The translations under genes and the position numbers were made by a program. The notes beneath the pieces are model-generated. The model did no database searches and was not told the DNA's origin. It was given only the letters and a program-made list of their open reading frames with translations. Positions 44,052 to 52,424 of a stretch of 64,000 nucleotides of DNA are shown here, in pieces (the stretch's first letter is position 1; each line of letters opens with the position of its first letter). Source of the stretch: Legionella lansingensis. Lineage in GTDB: Bacteria > Pseudomonadota > Gammaproteobacteria > Legionellales > Legionellaceae. The DNA lies in the NCBI RefSeq assembly GCF_900187355.1, contig NZ_LT906451.1, forward strand, positions 166,001 to 230,000, given 5' to 3'.

Positions 44052-44537
44052 ATGCCTTCTTTTGATATCGTTTCTGAGGTTAGCAAAGTTGAGTTGCGTC
44101 ATGCGGTGGATAATGCCGTGCGCGAAATGGGTACGCGATTTGATTTCCGTGACGTGGAGGCGAGTATTGAACTGAATGATTTGATTGTGACGCTTAAATC
44201 CGAATCCGATTTTCAAGTACGTCAGTTAGAAGATTTATTTCGCAATCATTGTACTAAGCGAGGCGTCGATACAGGTGGTGTTGATATTGAGGACAAGCCC
44301 GTCCACAGTGGTAAGATTTTTTCGCTCTCAATGACCTTTAAACAAGGCATTGATCAGCCGACCGCTAAGGAAATTGTTAAATTAATCAAGGATAGCAAGT
44401 TAAAGGTTCAAACGTCGATATTGGGTGAAAAAGTACGAGTAACAGGGAAGAAACGTGATGATTTACAAGATGTTATTGCTTTATTGAAAAAATCCGACAT
44501 CAAATTGCCACTGCAGTTTGAAAATTTCCGTGATTGA
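44052..44537 (+). CDS. yajQ: YajQ-family nucleotide-binding protein
   Basis: A 161-aa cytoplasmic protein, standard family length. It starts [20 protein letters not shown], then [13 protein letters not shown], and ends [24 protein letters not shown], both signature ends of YajQ. Members bind cyclic-di-GMP and/or RNA and affect virulence gene expression in other species. GAGGGA precedes the ATG. A diguanylate cyclase is encoded elsewhere in the window. Confidence 0.96.
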   Translation: MPSFDIVSEVSKVELRHAVDNAVREMGTRFDFRDVEASIELNDLIVTLKSESDFQVRQLEDLFRNHCTKRGVDTGGVDIEDKPVHSGKIFSLSMTFKQGIDQPTAKEIVKLIKDSKLKVQTSILGEKVRVTGKKRDDLQDVIALLKKSDIKLPLQFENFRD

Positions 44538-44649
44538 TATTTTTGATAATAAAAAGAACCCCGAGCTTTGCAAATAAAGAAGTATCATTTTGAATAAATT
44601 ATGGCCATGTCGTATAATAATATAACACCTCCTTTGGCAAGGATGCGTT

Positions 44650-44907
44650 ATGAAAAAGTTAATTTTGGCTGTGATTCTATTTGCGCCAACGGTGTTCCTG
44701 ACTAGCTGCTCTGTAACAACGGCCAGCTATTCTCCTAGGTATGGGAATGATTTTGTCTATTCCGTAGGATATTATGGATACCGGCCTTATTGGGGAACTC
44801 CTTACTTTACAAGTTATGGTTGGAGGTCTGGTTATTGGGGTGGTTACCGTGGTGTTTACTTTGGTGGTGCCCCTCAAGCTTGGTATGGCTATGTCAGCAG
44901 ATGGTAA
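44650..44907 (+). CDS. Small Tyr/Gly-rich lipoprotein
   Basis: An 85-aa protein with a lipoprotein signal (MKKLILAVILFAPTVFLTSC, lipobox LTSC with Cys20). The mature ~65 residues are very rich in Tyr, Gly, Trp and Ser (VGYYGYRPYWGTPYF and similar), as in small outer-membrane-associated lipoproteins. No Lys in the mature part. A perfect hairpin overlaps the stop codon. Function unknown. Confidence 0.75.
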   Translation: MKKLILAVILFAPTVFLTSCSVTTASYSPRYGNDFVYSVGYYGYRPYWGTPYFTSYGWRSGYWGGYRGVYFGGAPQAWYGYVSRW

Positions 44908-44920
44908 GTCTGCTGACATA
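44890..44920. terminator. Bidirectional terminator-like hairpin
   Basis: TATGTCAGCAGA (44890-44901) and TCTGCTGACATA (44909-44920) are perfect 12-bp arms with a seven-base loop. It spans the lipoprotein stop codon and precedes the convergent gene ending at 44937. No T-run. Confidence 0.6.
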
Positions 44921-44936
44921 GGGAACGTCCTTAAAG

Positions 44937-46559
44937 TTAGCTCAAAATAGAAGAGGGAGATTTTTTATTAAGTTCTTCCTGATAAGCCATGACAAGTTTA
45001 TCTCTTATCTCGGGGTATGGTCTGTGGGTTATTACACCTTCTGCTAGCTTGGCTCCGAGATAATGTATTAACCTATCCAAAGTAGTGGTAGCATCTTGTG
45101 GCGAATGGATGAGAAGAGTTTCTACTTGAGTGGTGATTTCCTCTAACGCTTCGATAAAAAATGACTTTGGTTCCATCACCTTCATTCGCGGATCCCTATG
45201 GTTTAAGGGTGTAGACCCAAATTGTTGGTACGGTATAACCAATTGGGGATGCAGTTGTGGCAAATGCCCTAGCTGTTGCATAGCCCTGCGATGTTCTGGA
45301 TAGATGCGTAATACCTGTTGATAAGCATCAAAGGCTATAAGAATGCAATTTTTTTTGGGTATACCGCTTGATTGGTAGTCCTTAAAAAAGTCAGCAACAA
45401 GTGACAATAAATTAGCTAAATATTTTGTATCCCCTGAGCGCTTGGTAATCCTATCAAGTGCTGTAATGAAAGCATGGCTGTGATTTTCAAGCGTATCGGG
45501 TGCTGATGGTATGCCCTTCGTTATAGCAAACATGCCTTGCTGTGAAGCGCGTGCCACTTGTTCATTAGGCATTGGGGCAGTAGGAATTGGGGATGTAGTA
45601 GAGGGATGAAGCTCAATTTGTCCTAAATTCTCATCATCAGGATGAGGTGTTTCAAGAGACATTTCAGTAGGACTGAGTATACCCTCTTCTTCTTCAAGCT
45701 TCTCTATGCCATGTTGGTCTTCGAGAGATGGATTCCTCGGCTCTAGCTCAATAAGTGTTGAGAGATCTTGCAGTATAGGATTGTCATCATTCTCTCTGGG
45801 AAGAGATTGATAGATTTCATGACAAGTTGTAGTAAGTACAGCAAGGTTGTCTTGCTTGGTGACTATCGCTATACGAATAGCATAGCTAAGGAGTTCAAGT
45901 TTTTGCATAGGGTCTTCAATAACTTGCTCGAGAAGTCTATGTTCTGCCATGTACGCAGACATTAGAGCAAGAGTTTGCTCATCGTTTGTTTCTTTAAACT
46001 GACGTTCAAGCAAATTTAAATAACCGCAACTGCTATCGATCTTAATGCTTTGACCGCTTTTTATTTGATAGATAATAGCGTTTTGCATCCATTGAATAGC
46101 ATCACTAAGCGTGGGCTGGTTAACGAGAATATTTTTTGAAGTCGTACCTGAGTCGTCCAGGTAATCCATGATCTTGTCACTCACTTTCTCACAAGTAACA
46201 GCAAGCATCGAATAAGCTTTAATTATTACTTCTCTAGAATAAATGTGCTTTCTATCTTTAAGATTCTGATTATAAACTACCTCCATTTCTTGAATCATTG
46301 ACAGTATTTCCCGCCAATACATTGCAACCTTGGTAAAATCTCGAGCATTTATCCTAATGAGTACACTTTTGGTGATGATAATATCGGCAAACACGTGAGC
46401 TATGGCATCATAATACTGTAGATGTTGGTCACTAGAAGCAGCATGACGAAGGAGGGTTTCTAAAGCATGTGAATAATAGGTGAGTGCCTCATCAAACTTC
46501 CCCTCGTTATAAGCCTTATCCCCGTTAATCTGATCGGGGGTATTAAAATAAAATCCCAT
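44937..46559 (-). CDS. Hypothetical protein with TPR-like start, possible effector
   Basis: A 540-aa soluble protein, not assigned to a named family. Residues 10-40 (DKAYNEGKFDEALTYYSHAL) are a canonical TPR-like helix pair, and a similar FDAYQQVLRIYPEHRRAMQQL occurs about residue 430. A Pro/Thr/Glu-rich linker (about 295-345) divides the two helical halves. No signal peptide or membrane segment. The layout suits a Legionella effector or adaptor but nothing in the sequence proves translocation. Confidence 0.75.
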   Translation of the reverse strand: MGFYFNTPDQINGDKAYNEGKFDEALTYYSHALETLLRHAASSDQHLQYYDAIAHVFADIIITKSVLIRINARDFTKVAMYWREILSMIQEMEVVYNQNLKDRKHIYSREVIIKAYSMLAVTCEKVSDKIMDYLDDSGTTSKNILVNQPTLSDAIQWMQNAIIYQIKSGQSIKIDSSCGYLNLLERQFKETNDEQTLALMSAYMAEHRLLEQVIEDPMQKLELLSYAIRIAIVTKQDNLAVLTTTCHEIYQSLPRENDDNPILQDLSTLIELEPRNPSLEDQHGIEKLEEEEGILSPTEMSLETPHPDDENLGQIELHPSTTSPIPTAPMPNEQVARASQQGMFAITKGIPSAPDTLENHSHAFITALDRITKRSGDTKYLANLLSLVADFFKDYQSSGIPKKNCILIAFDAYQQVLRIYPEHRRAMQQLGHLPQLHPQLVIPYQQFGSTPLNHRDPRMKVMEPKSFFIEALEEITTQVETLLIHSPQDATTTLDRLIHYLGAKLAEGVITHRPYPEIRDKLVMAYQEELNKKSPSSILS

Positions 46560-46668
46560 GAAGAGTTACCTGTAGATACAAAGAGAGCATTGTATCCAAG
46601 TGATGTTTTTTGGCAACTGGCAAATTTGAAATGCAAGTGTCTATTTTTAATTCGTCAAGAGAAATAGC

Positions 46669-47157
46669 TTATTGATGTTTTTTCTCCCATAAAGAGGGAC
46701 CAACATTATCATATGGATTTTCTTTAGCAAAAGAAGGTACAGGACAAGTATTAAATATGGCGAAGAATCCACCTATCAAGCTGGTAAGGTTTGTGTTTTT
46801 GGGTAGATAGAGATAATTACGCAGGTGCTCATAAGTTTTACTATCCCAATAAAATTTAACACTATTATGTGGATAAAGGAGGAGAAGTTCTTTTAATTCA
46901 TTTTCGGGCAGTTCATTCAATGCCCCCAGTAGTCGTTGTTGTTCAAGACTTGATAGTTTTTCGTAGGGCTCTAAAAGGAGTTGTAGATCGTTGTAAGCAT
47001 CCACAATGTCTTGCACTTCTTTGTCTCCTTGTTCCCATCTGAGATTAAAATCAGATGCTGAAACCAAGGAGGTATATCGATCTTGGACCGTCTTTAAATC
47101 AGCACCAGGTAAGAGCTGCAATATTTTAAATGCCTTTTTAAAATTAATTGCAGTCAT
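46669..47157 (-). CDS. J-domain-like hypothetical protein (no HPD)
   Basis: A 162-aa protein. The first ~65 residues (FKKAFKILQLLPGADLKTVQ, DRYTSLVSASDF, VQDIVDAYNDLQLL) have the helix pattern of a DnaJ J-domain, but the HPD tripeptide needed to stimulate Hsp70 is absent. The rest is unassigned. It starts 12 bp after the efp stop on the same strand, so the two are probably cotranscribed. Confidence 0.7.
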   Translation of the reverse strand: MTAINFKKAFKILQLLPGADLKTVQDRYTSLVSASDFNLRWEQGDKEVQDIVDAYNDLQLLLEPYEKLSSLEQQRLLGALNELPENELKELLLLYPHNSVKFYWDSKTYEHLRNYLYLPKNTNLTSLIGGFFAIFNTCPVPSFAKENPYDNVGPSLWEKKHQ

Positions 47158-47169
47158 TTTTTCATCTCC

Positions 47170-47739
47170 TTATTCTTTAGCTCTCGACACGTATTCACCG
47201 GTACGAGTGTCAACTTTGATCAATTCACCTGTCTGCACAAAAAGAGGTACCCGGACAACGGCACCTGTTTCCAGGGTGGCTGGTTTACCACCACCACCAG
47301 AAGTATCTCCTCTAACCCCTGGATCGGTTTCAGTGATCGCCAATACCACAAAGTTAGGTGGCGTCACTTGAATGGCCTCATTATTCCATAGTGTCACAAC
47401 GCACAGATCTTGTTCTTTCAACCACTGCGCAGCATCAGCCACCGCCTCATGTCCCACGGCGTATTGTTCAAAGGTATCAGGAACCATAAAATGCCAATGC
47501 TCTCCGTCGTTATATAAATATTGCATCTCTACATCGGCTACATCGGCGGAAGGCAAAGTTTCGCCTGACTTATAGGTACGTTCAACAACACGGCCCGTCT
47601 TTAAGTTGCGAATTTTAACCCTTGTAAAAGCTTGTCCTTTTCCAGGTTTAACAAATTCGCAATCGACAATGCTGCAAGGTGCATTATCAACCATAACCTT
47701 CAAACCATTTTTGAATTCATTGGTGCTGTAGATTGCCAT
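47170..47739 (-). CDS. efp: Elongation factor P
   Basis: A 189-aa translation factor that relieves ribosome stalling at polyproline. The modifiable Lys is Lys34 in [14 protein letters not shown], typical of EF-P types modified by beta-lysylation. The C-terminal end ([20 protein letters not shown] and [14 protein letters not shown]) is typical. The lysine 2,3-aminomutase gene epmB is divergent, 44 bp away, consistent with the modification pathway; EpmA is not in the window. Confidence 0.98.
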   Translation of the reverse strand: MAIYSTNEFKNGLKVMVDNAPCSIVDCEFVKPGKGQAFTRVKIRNLKTGRVVERTYKSGETLPSADVADVEMQYLYNDGEHWHFMVPDTFEQYAVGHEAVADAAQWLKEQDLCVVTLWNNEAIQVTPPNFVVLAITETDPGVRGDTSGGGGKPATLETGAVVRVPLFVQTGELIKVDTRTGEYVSRAKE

Positions 47740-47783
47740 CAGTGCTCCACTGTTGAGATTTTGTTCTAATTTCGTTAGAGTTC

Positions 47784-48794
47784 ATGCAGTTTATCAATTT
47801 TGTACAATTAATGCGAGATTCCTCTGTGAGTTGGCAAAAAATTCTGGCGCAGGGTTTTGCCTCGGTCAATGAATTACTTGAATTTTTATCCTTGCCTTTG
47901 ACGTTAGGTAGTACTATGGCTGAGCAGAATTTTAAAACGCGTGTTCCTCGTGGTTTTGTTGCTCGTATGCAACAAGGAAATCCTCGTGACCCGCTTCTTT
48001 TGCAGGTTCTTGCGGTAAATGAGGAGTTAACCGATGTCGAAGGTTATATTTCCGATCCTCTTGCCGAGCACAACAATCATCCCAGACAAGGTCTAATACA
48101 TAAATATAAGGGCCGTGTGTTGCTAACCTTAACCGGAGCTTGCGCTATTAATTGTCGGTATTGCTTTCGACGTCATTTCCCATATGAAAACCATAACCCA
48201 GGCAGAGAAGGATGGCGGACGGCTCTCGATTACGTTCAAGCAGATAGCACAATTCACGAAGTCATTTTAAGTGGAGGGGATCCGCTATTGGCTAGCAACC
48301 AGGTTATTGCTTCCCTTCTACAACAATTGCAAGAAATCAGTCATCTCAGAACGATCCGTTTTCATACACGCATCCCTATTGTTCTTCCGGAGCGTATTGA
48401 TACAGGTTTTTTGCAGTGTCTTGAAGCTACCCCCCTTAGAAAAGTGATTGTTCTGCACACAAATCATCCTCAAGAATTAAACCATGCTGTCTTTGAGGCT
48501 TGCAAGGCATTACGTGAAAGCGGTTGTCACTTGTTGAATCAGTCGGTGTTATTAAAAGGCGTTAATGATGAGGTAGATACGCTTGCTGAGCTAAGCGAGC
48601 AATTATTGAACTGTGGAGTATTACCTTACTATCTACATTTGTTAGATAAGGTAAAGGGAGCAGCTCACTTTGATATTCCCGAAGAAGAAGCATTAAGCAT
48701 TTATAGAGAATTACAAAAGAGATTGCCTGGTTATCTTTTACCACGATTGGCACGTGAAGAACCAGGAAAAGAAAGTAAGACAATTTTTGTTTAG
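47784..48794 (+). CDS. epmB: EF-P beta-lysylation protein EpmB (lysine 2,3-aminomutase-like)
   Basis: A 336-aa radical SAM enzyme that converts (S)-alpha-lysine to (R)-beta-lysine for EF-P modification. The cluster motif is GACAINCRYC, with Cys120, Cys124 and Cys127, followed by FRRHFPY. The PLP and SAM regions SGGDPLL and HTRIPIVLPERI are present. The EpmB-type length is shorter than clostridial aminomutases. It is divergent from efp, which is a frequent arrangement. Confidence 0.95.
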   Translation: MQFINFVQLMRDSSVSWQKILAQGFASVNELLEFLSLPLTLGSTMAEQNFKTRVPRGFVARMQQGNPRDPLLLQVLAVNEELTDVEGYISDPLAEHNNHPRQGLIHKYKGRVLLTLTGACAINCRYCFRRHFPYENHNPGREGWRTALDYVQADSTIHEVILSGGDPLLASNQVIASLLQQLQEISHLRTIRFHTRIPIVLPERIDTGFLQCLEATPLRKVIVLHTNHPQELNHAVFEACKALRESGCHLLNQSVLLKGVNDEVDTLAELSEQLLNCGVLPYYLHLLDKVKGAAHFDIPEEEALSIYRELQKRLPGYLLPRLAREEPGKESKTIFV

Positions 48795-48827
48795 GCTGTC
48801 ACTGTACTAATATATTGTTCATTTGTA

Positions 48828-50897
48828 CTAATCCCCATTTTTGTTGCTGTAAAGCTCAATTAATTTCTCTTGAGCACTGTATTTTCCATTGGTCATCGGT
48901 TTATAACTTCCATCTGCTTGCATTTCCCATGCATTGCAGTTGTCTTTTAAATAATTTTTAAAAATTTCTTGCTTGATACGTTTACAGTGACTCTCATCAA
49001 GAATAGGGAACATCAGCTCTATTCGAGTATATAAATTACGCTCCATAAGATCTGCGCTTGAGCAATAATACCGCTCCTCATTTCCTGTTCGAAAATAATA
49101 AACTCGATGATGCTCGAGGAAACGTCCGACAATAGATATTACCCGAATATTCTCAGAAACATTCGGAATTCCTGGTTTAAGACAACAAACACTACGAACC
49201 AGAAGGTTAATTTTTACCCCTGCTTGTGAAGCACGATAAAGTGCTTTGATCATGGTTTTATCAGTAAGGCCATTTACTTTAATATTGATTTCCGTTTCCT
49301 TCCCTTCGAGAGCAGCTTGCATGCAATCTTCGATAAGTTGCAGTAAATTTTTCTGTAAGGTAAAAGGAGAATGGCACAATGCTTTGAGTTTTACTGTTCT
49401 TCCTAAACCAGTCAGTTGCTGAAAAATAATTTGTACATCAGACGTGATGGTTGGCTCGCAGGTCAACAAACCAAAATCAGTATAACGTTTTGCCGTTTGC
49501 TCATGGTAATTACCAGTGCCCAAGTGGGCATAACGCTTTAATTTTCCGTGTGCTCTTCTGACAACCAAGGTCATTTTTGCGTGAGTTTTGTAACCTACAA
49601 CCCCATATAGAACCAGAACACCCGCTTCATGAAGATGGTTGGCCAGCCTTAAGTTGGACTCTTCATCAAAACGAGCTCTTAATTCAACAACGGCAGTGAC
49701 TTCTTTACCTGTTCTCGCTGCCTCAACTAAAGCCTTGACCATAACTGATTCCGAGTGCGTGCGATATAATGTTTGTTTAATCGCTAAAACATTGGGATCG
49801 GCTGCAGCCTGACGGACAAAATCAATAACCACATCATAACTTTGATAGGGGTGATGCAAGAGAATGTCTTGTTCATCAAGGGCGTTAAATAGATTGCGTT
49901 TATATAGCATCTCAGGATAATGGACAATGAGTGGTGGATAATTTAACTCAGGCCGCTCAATACGGTTGATAACACTAAAATAACGCTGCAAATTCACTGG
50001 ACCATCACAGTGGTAAGCATCTTCATGATGTAGATGATGTTTTTGCAATAAAAAATCGACGATATTAGCCGGACAATTTTTATCTACCTCAAGACGTACT
50101 ACGTGTCCATAATGGCGTGAAAAAAGCTCGCGCTGAACAGCAACAGCCAAGTCTTCTATTTCCTCCTCACGTAAAAACAAATCGCTATTGCGTGTTAATC
50201 GAAAAGGATAGCAACCATTGATTTCCATTCCCGGAAATAAACTATGAACATGTGTTTCAATAATTGAAGATAAATAGACAAAGTATGTGCTTCCTTCCTC
50301 ACAAAGTTCTGAAGGTAAATGAATAAGACGTGGTATAGAACGTGGAGCATGAATAACTGCATAATCAATATTACGATCAAAAGCGTCCTTACCTCGCAAA
50401 GAAATAATGAAATTTAAGCTTTTATTGAATAATCGTGGGAAAGGATGAGCTAAGTCGAGGGCTATAGGACTGACAATAGGTAAAATTTCGTTTTTGAAAT
50501 AGTGCTTTGCCCACAAATGAATATCATCGGTCCATTCTTCCGTTGCCAAAAAGTGGATATTTTCTCTTTTCATTGCCGGAAGTAGCTCTTTATTAAAAAT
50601 ATGATAAAGCTCATCGATAAGTATGTGTACTTTCTTGCTTAGCTGAGTGAAAATTTCGTCAGCTTGTAAGCCATCGATGTATTGTTTTCTTGATGAAAGG
50701 GCAATTTTTTCTTTCAGACCAGCCACGCGGATTTCAAAGAACTCGTCTAAGTTGCCACTACAAATACAAAGAAAACGCATACGCTCCAAAAGAGGGACGT
50801 GCTCATCTTTTGCAAGTTGTAATACCCGCTCATTGAAAGCCAAAGCTGTAAATTCCCGGTTAATATAGTACTCCGGGTTATCTAACTCATCAGTCAA
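48828..50897 (-). CDS. ppk: Polyphosphate kinase 1
   Basis: About 689 aa; reversibly makes inorganic polyphosphate from ATP. Seen: the N-terminal YYINREFTALAFNERVLQLA, GNLDEFFEIRVAGL, the catalytic KQTLYRTHSESVMVKALVEA region, and the His region HLGTGNYHEQTAKRYTDFGL. The frame is open to an ATG at 51029, but that would add a peptide encoded by a REP-like palindrome (LPRLDRGIHSK). A TTAGGAG seven bases before the TTG at 50897 supports that start, with MTDELDNPEYYINRE. The ATG at 50939 is an alternative. Confidence 0.93.
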   Translation of the reverse strand: MTDELDNPEYYINREFTALAFNERVLQLAKDEHVPLLERMRFLCICSGNLDEFFEIRVAGLKEKIALSSRKQYIDGLQADEIFTQLSKKVHILIDELYHIFNKELLPAMKRENIHFLATEEWTDDIHLWAKHYFKNEILPIVSPIALDLAHPFPRLFNKSLNFIISLRGKDAFDRNIDYAVIHAPRSIPRLIHLPSELCEEGSTYFVYLSSIIETHVHSLFPGMEINGCYPFRLTRNSDLFLREEEIEDLAVAVQRELFSRHYGHVVRLEVDKNCPANIVDFLLQKHHLHHEDAYHCDGPVNLQRYFSVINRIERPELNYPPLIVHYPEMLYKRNLFNALDEQDILLHHPYQSYDVVIDFVRQAAADPNVLAIKQTLYRTHSESVMVKALVEAARTGKEVTAVVELRARFDEESNLRLANHLHEAGVLVLYGVVGYKTHAKMTLVVRRAHGKLKRYAHLGTGNYHEQTAKRYTDFGLLTCEPTITSDVQIIFQQLTGLGRTVKLKALCHSPFTLQKNLLQLIEDCMQAALEGKETEINIKVNGLTDKTMIKALYRASQAGVKINLLVRSVCCLKPGIPNVSENIRVISIVGRFLEHHRVYYFRTGNEERYYCSSADLMERNLYTRIELMFPILDESHCKRIKQEIFKNYLKDNCNAWEMQADGSYKPMTNGKYSAQEKLIELYSNKNGD

Positions 50898-50937
50898 AGC
50901 AAAACTCCTAAGGAGAGACAGCCTCTTATCCACTGCC

Positions 50938-51014
50938 ATTAAGTTAAGTGATTTCGAATGGATACCGCGGTCAAGCCGCGGTAATTCGAGAATAGAAAAA
51001 GTCCTTAACTTAAT
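50938..51014. repeat. Nested palindromic element in the ppk leader
   Basis: Outer arms ATTAAGTTAAG (50938-50948) and CTTAACTTAAT (51004-51014) are exact complements. Inside are CGAAT/ATTCG and the tight GC hairpin TACCGCGG-tcaag-CCGCGGTA (50963-50983). It lies just upstream of the favoured ppk start and would fold in the mRNA leader. Confidence 0.8.
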
Positions 51015-51068
51015 AGTAGTGAGCCTCATATAGGGCTAGGGTAATGTACCTTGCTGTTTGAGGCAAGG

Positions 51069-51602
51069 TTAACGCACCAGAAAGAAACAAACACCGATGA
51101 AGGCAATGAAGCCCCAAAAAGGAGAGAGTTGCCAATAAACTAAACAGAAGAAGAACAGCACACATACCAACGCCAAAGGCAAAGAATAATGCATTGCTAC
51201 CACACCCTGAGCTACAGAAAAAGAAGCAGCAGCCAACAATGCCAAAGCACCATATTGCACGGCCACCATGATCTTGTATGTTACAGGTCCATTATGGCTG
51301 CTTAATAATTGGTAACCTAAAACAGCAAGTACCAACCCCGGTAAATTCAAGCAAGCAACCGCGAGAATTAAACCAGTCATCCCTGCTGCCTTATAGCCAA
51401 TCAATGCGGATAGTTTGACGGCTGTTAATCCCGGAAATAAAAAGGTGGAGCCTACCATTTGCACAAACTCTTCCTGACCAATCCAATGGCGATAATTTAC
51501 GGACTCATATTCAAGCAATTTCAACATGGAGTTCCCTCCGCCTAAGGAGATAATACCAATTTTTCCAAAACTCCAGATCACAGAAAGTAAGGTTTTAATC
51601 AT
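51069..51602 (-). CDS. Single-domain CHR (chromate transporter) family protein
   Basis: A 177-aa membrane protein with about five helices. The N-terminal FGKIGIISLGGGNSMLKLLE, WIGQEEFVQMVG and FPGLTAVKLSALIGYKAAG are CHR-domain motifs. CHR proteins are usually two fused domains or two adjacent single-domain genes; here no second half is present. The upstream unrelated gene overlaps by 4 bp, so translation is coupled. Chromate or sulfate transport is inferred from the family only. Confidence 0.88.
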   Translation of the reverse strand: MIKTLLSVIWSFGKIGIISLGGGNSMLKLLEYESVNYRHWIGQEEFVQMVGSTFLFPGLTAVKLSALIGYKAAGMTGLILAVACLNLPGLVLAVLGYQLLSSHNGPVTYKIMVAVQYGALALLAAASFSVAQGVVAMHYSLPLALVCVLFFFCLVYWQLSPFWGFIAFIGVCFFLVR

Positions 51603-52195
51603 GATGTTTGTATTTTTTGCAGAAAACTAACGTAGTCACAAGAAACTTCATTCCCCAGCAAATGTTTGCTTATTTGCTCTACTAGGTTTTGTGACCTCCC
51701 TTCGATACAAGCACTGAAAAAAATTTTCTGTGCTACTTCTAGTCTTGCAAGTTCAAGCTTGATTGTAGGTTCGGTTGGAAATTCGTGGATTAGAGCAATT
51801 TTGCATACTGTGATTTCATTAGTTAAGATGGATAAACGTTGATTTTCTATCAAAAGTTGCCCGAGTCCATCCTCATTAAGATTAATTTTCTTGCCGTAGC
51901 CACGAATATTATCTGTGCATTGCAGTTGGGGTTTATAAAGCAATTGGCCGCGCCGACGTTTGATGTTGTAGTCACAACCCGGGAGCAATAGATATTGATC
52001 TTCCCTTTTTTTGATTTGATATTTCGTCAAATCAAGACAGTTAGCAGGAAGACCTGTTAAGACGATAATCGTGTTTTCGGGCCAAAAAAACCTTGCTTCC
52101 CATTTGATCTTATCTTCTTCGCTAGTTGCTAAAGCGTTTAAGTCCAATGGTGGCTGCGGGTTAATTTCAAAATTCCAAATTAGGCGTTGGTTCAT
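51599..52195 (-). CDS. Hypothetical protein coupled to the CHR gene
   Basis: A 198-aa soluble protein. It starts MNQRLIWNFEINPQPPLDL and contains WEARFFWPENTIIVLTGL and a Lys/Arg-rich YQIKKREDQYLLLPG, DYNIKRRRGQLLYKP. The pattern hints at a beta-strand-rich fold with basic patches (CYTH-like is possible), but I cannot assign it. It overlaps the CHR gene by 4 bp (ATGA). Confidence 0.65.
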   Translation of the reverse strand: MNQRLIWNFEINPQPPLDLNALATSEEDKIKWEARFFWPENTIIVLTGLPANCLDLTKYQIKKREDQYLLLPGCDYNIKRRRGQLLYKPQLQCTDNIRGYGKKINLNEDGLGQLLIENQRLSILTNEITVCKIALIHEFPTEPTIKLELARLEVAQKIFFSACIEGRSQNLVEQISKHLLGNEVSCDYVSFLQKIQTS

Positions 52196-52424
52196 GGTTA
52201 TAGTTAGTAAAAAATTATGCAGTTAGATAGCTATCTGAGATCAATGCTTTTTTATAGTGTAAAAATTTATTTTTTTCTTTTCTGACGTCCAGCTTATCTC
52301 GCAAAATGACAGTAGTCGAGTATATACTTATTTTCATTAGACTTCTTTCGAAACTCTACTGCAGTGGAGAATTGCTTCGTCTATTCTACGATTATCACCA
52401 CCAAAGACAAAGGAAGGTATTGAT

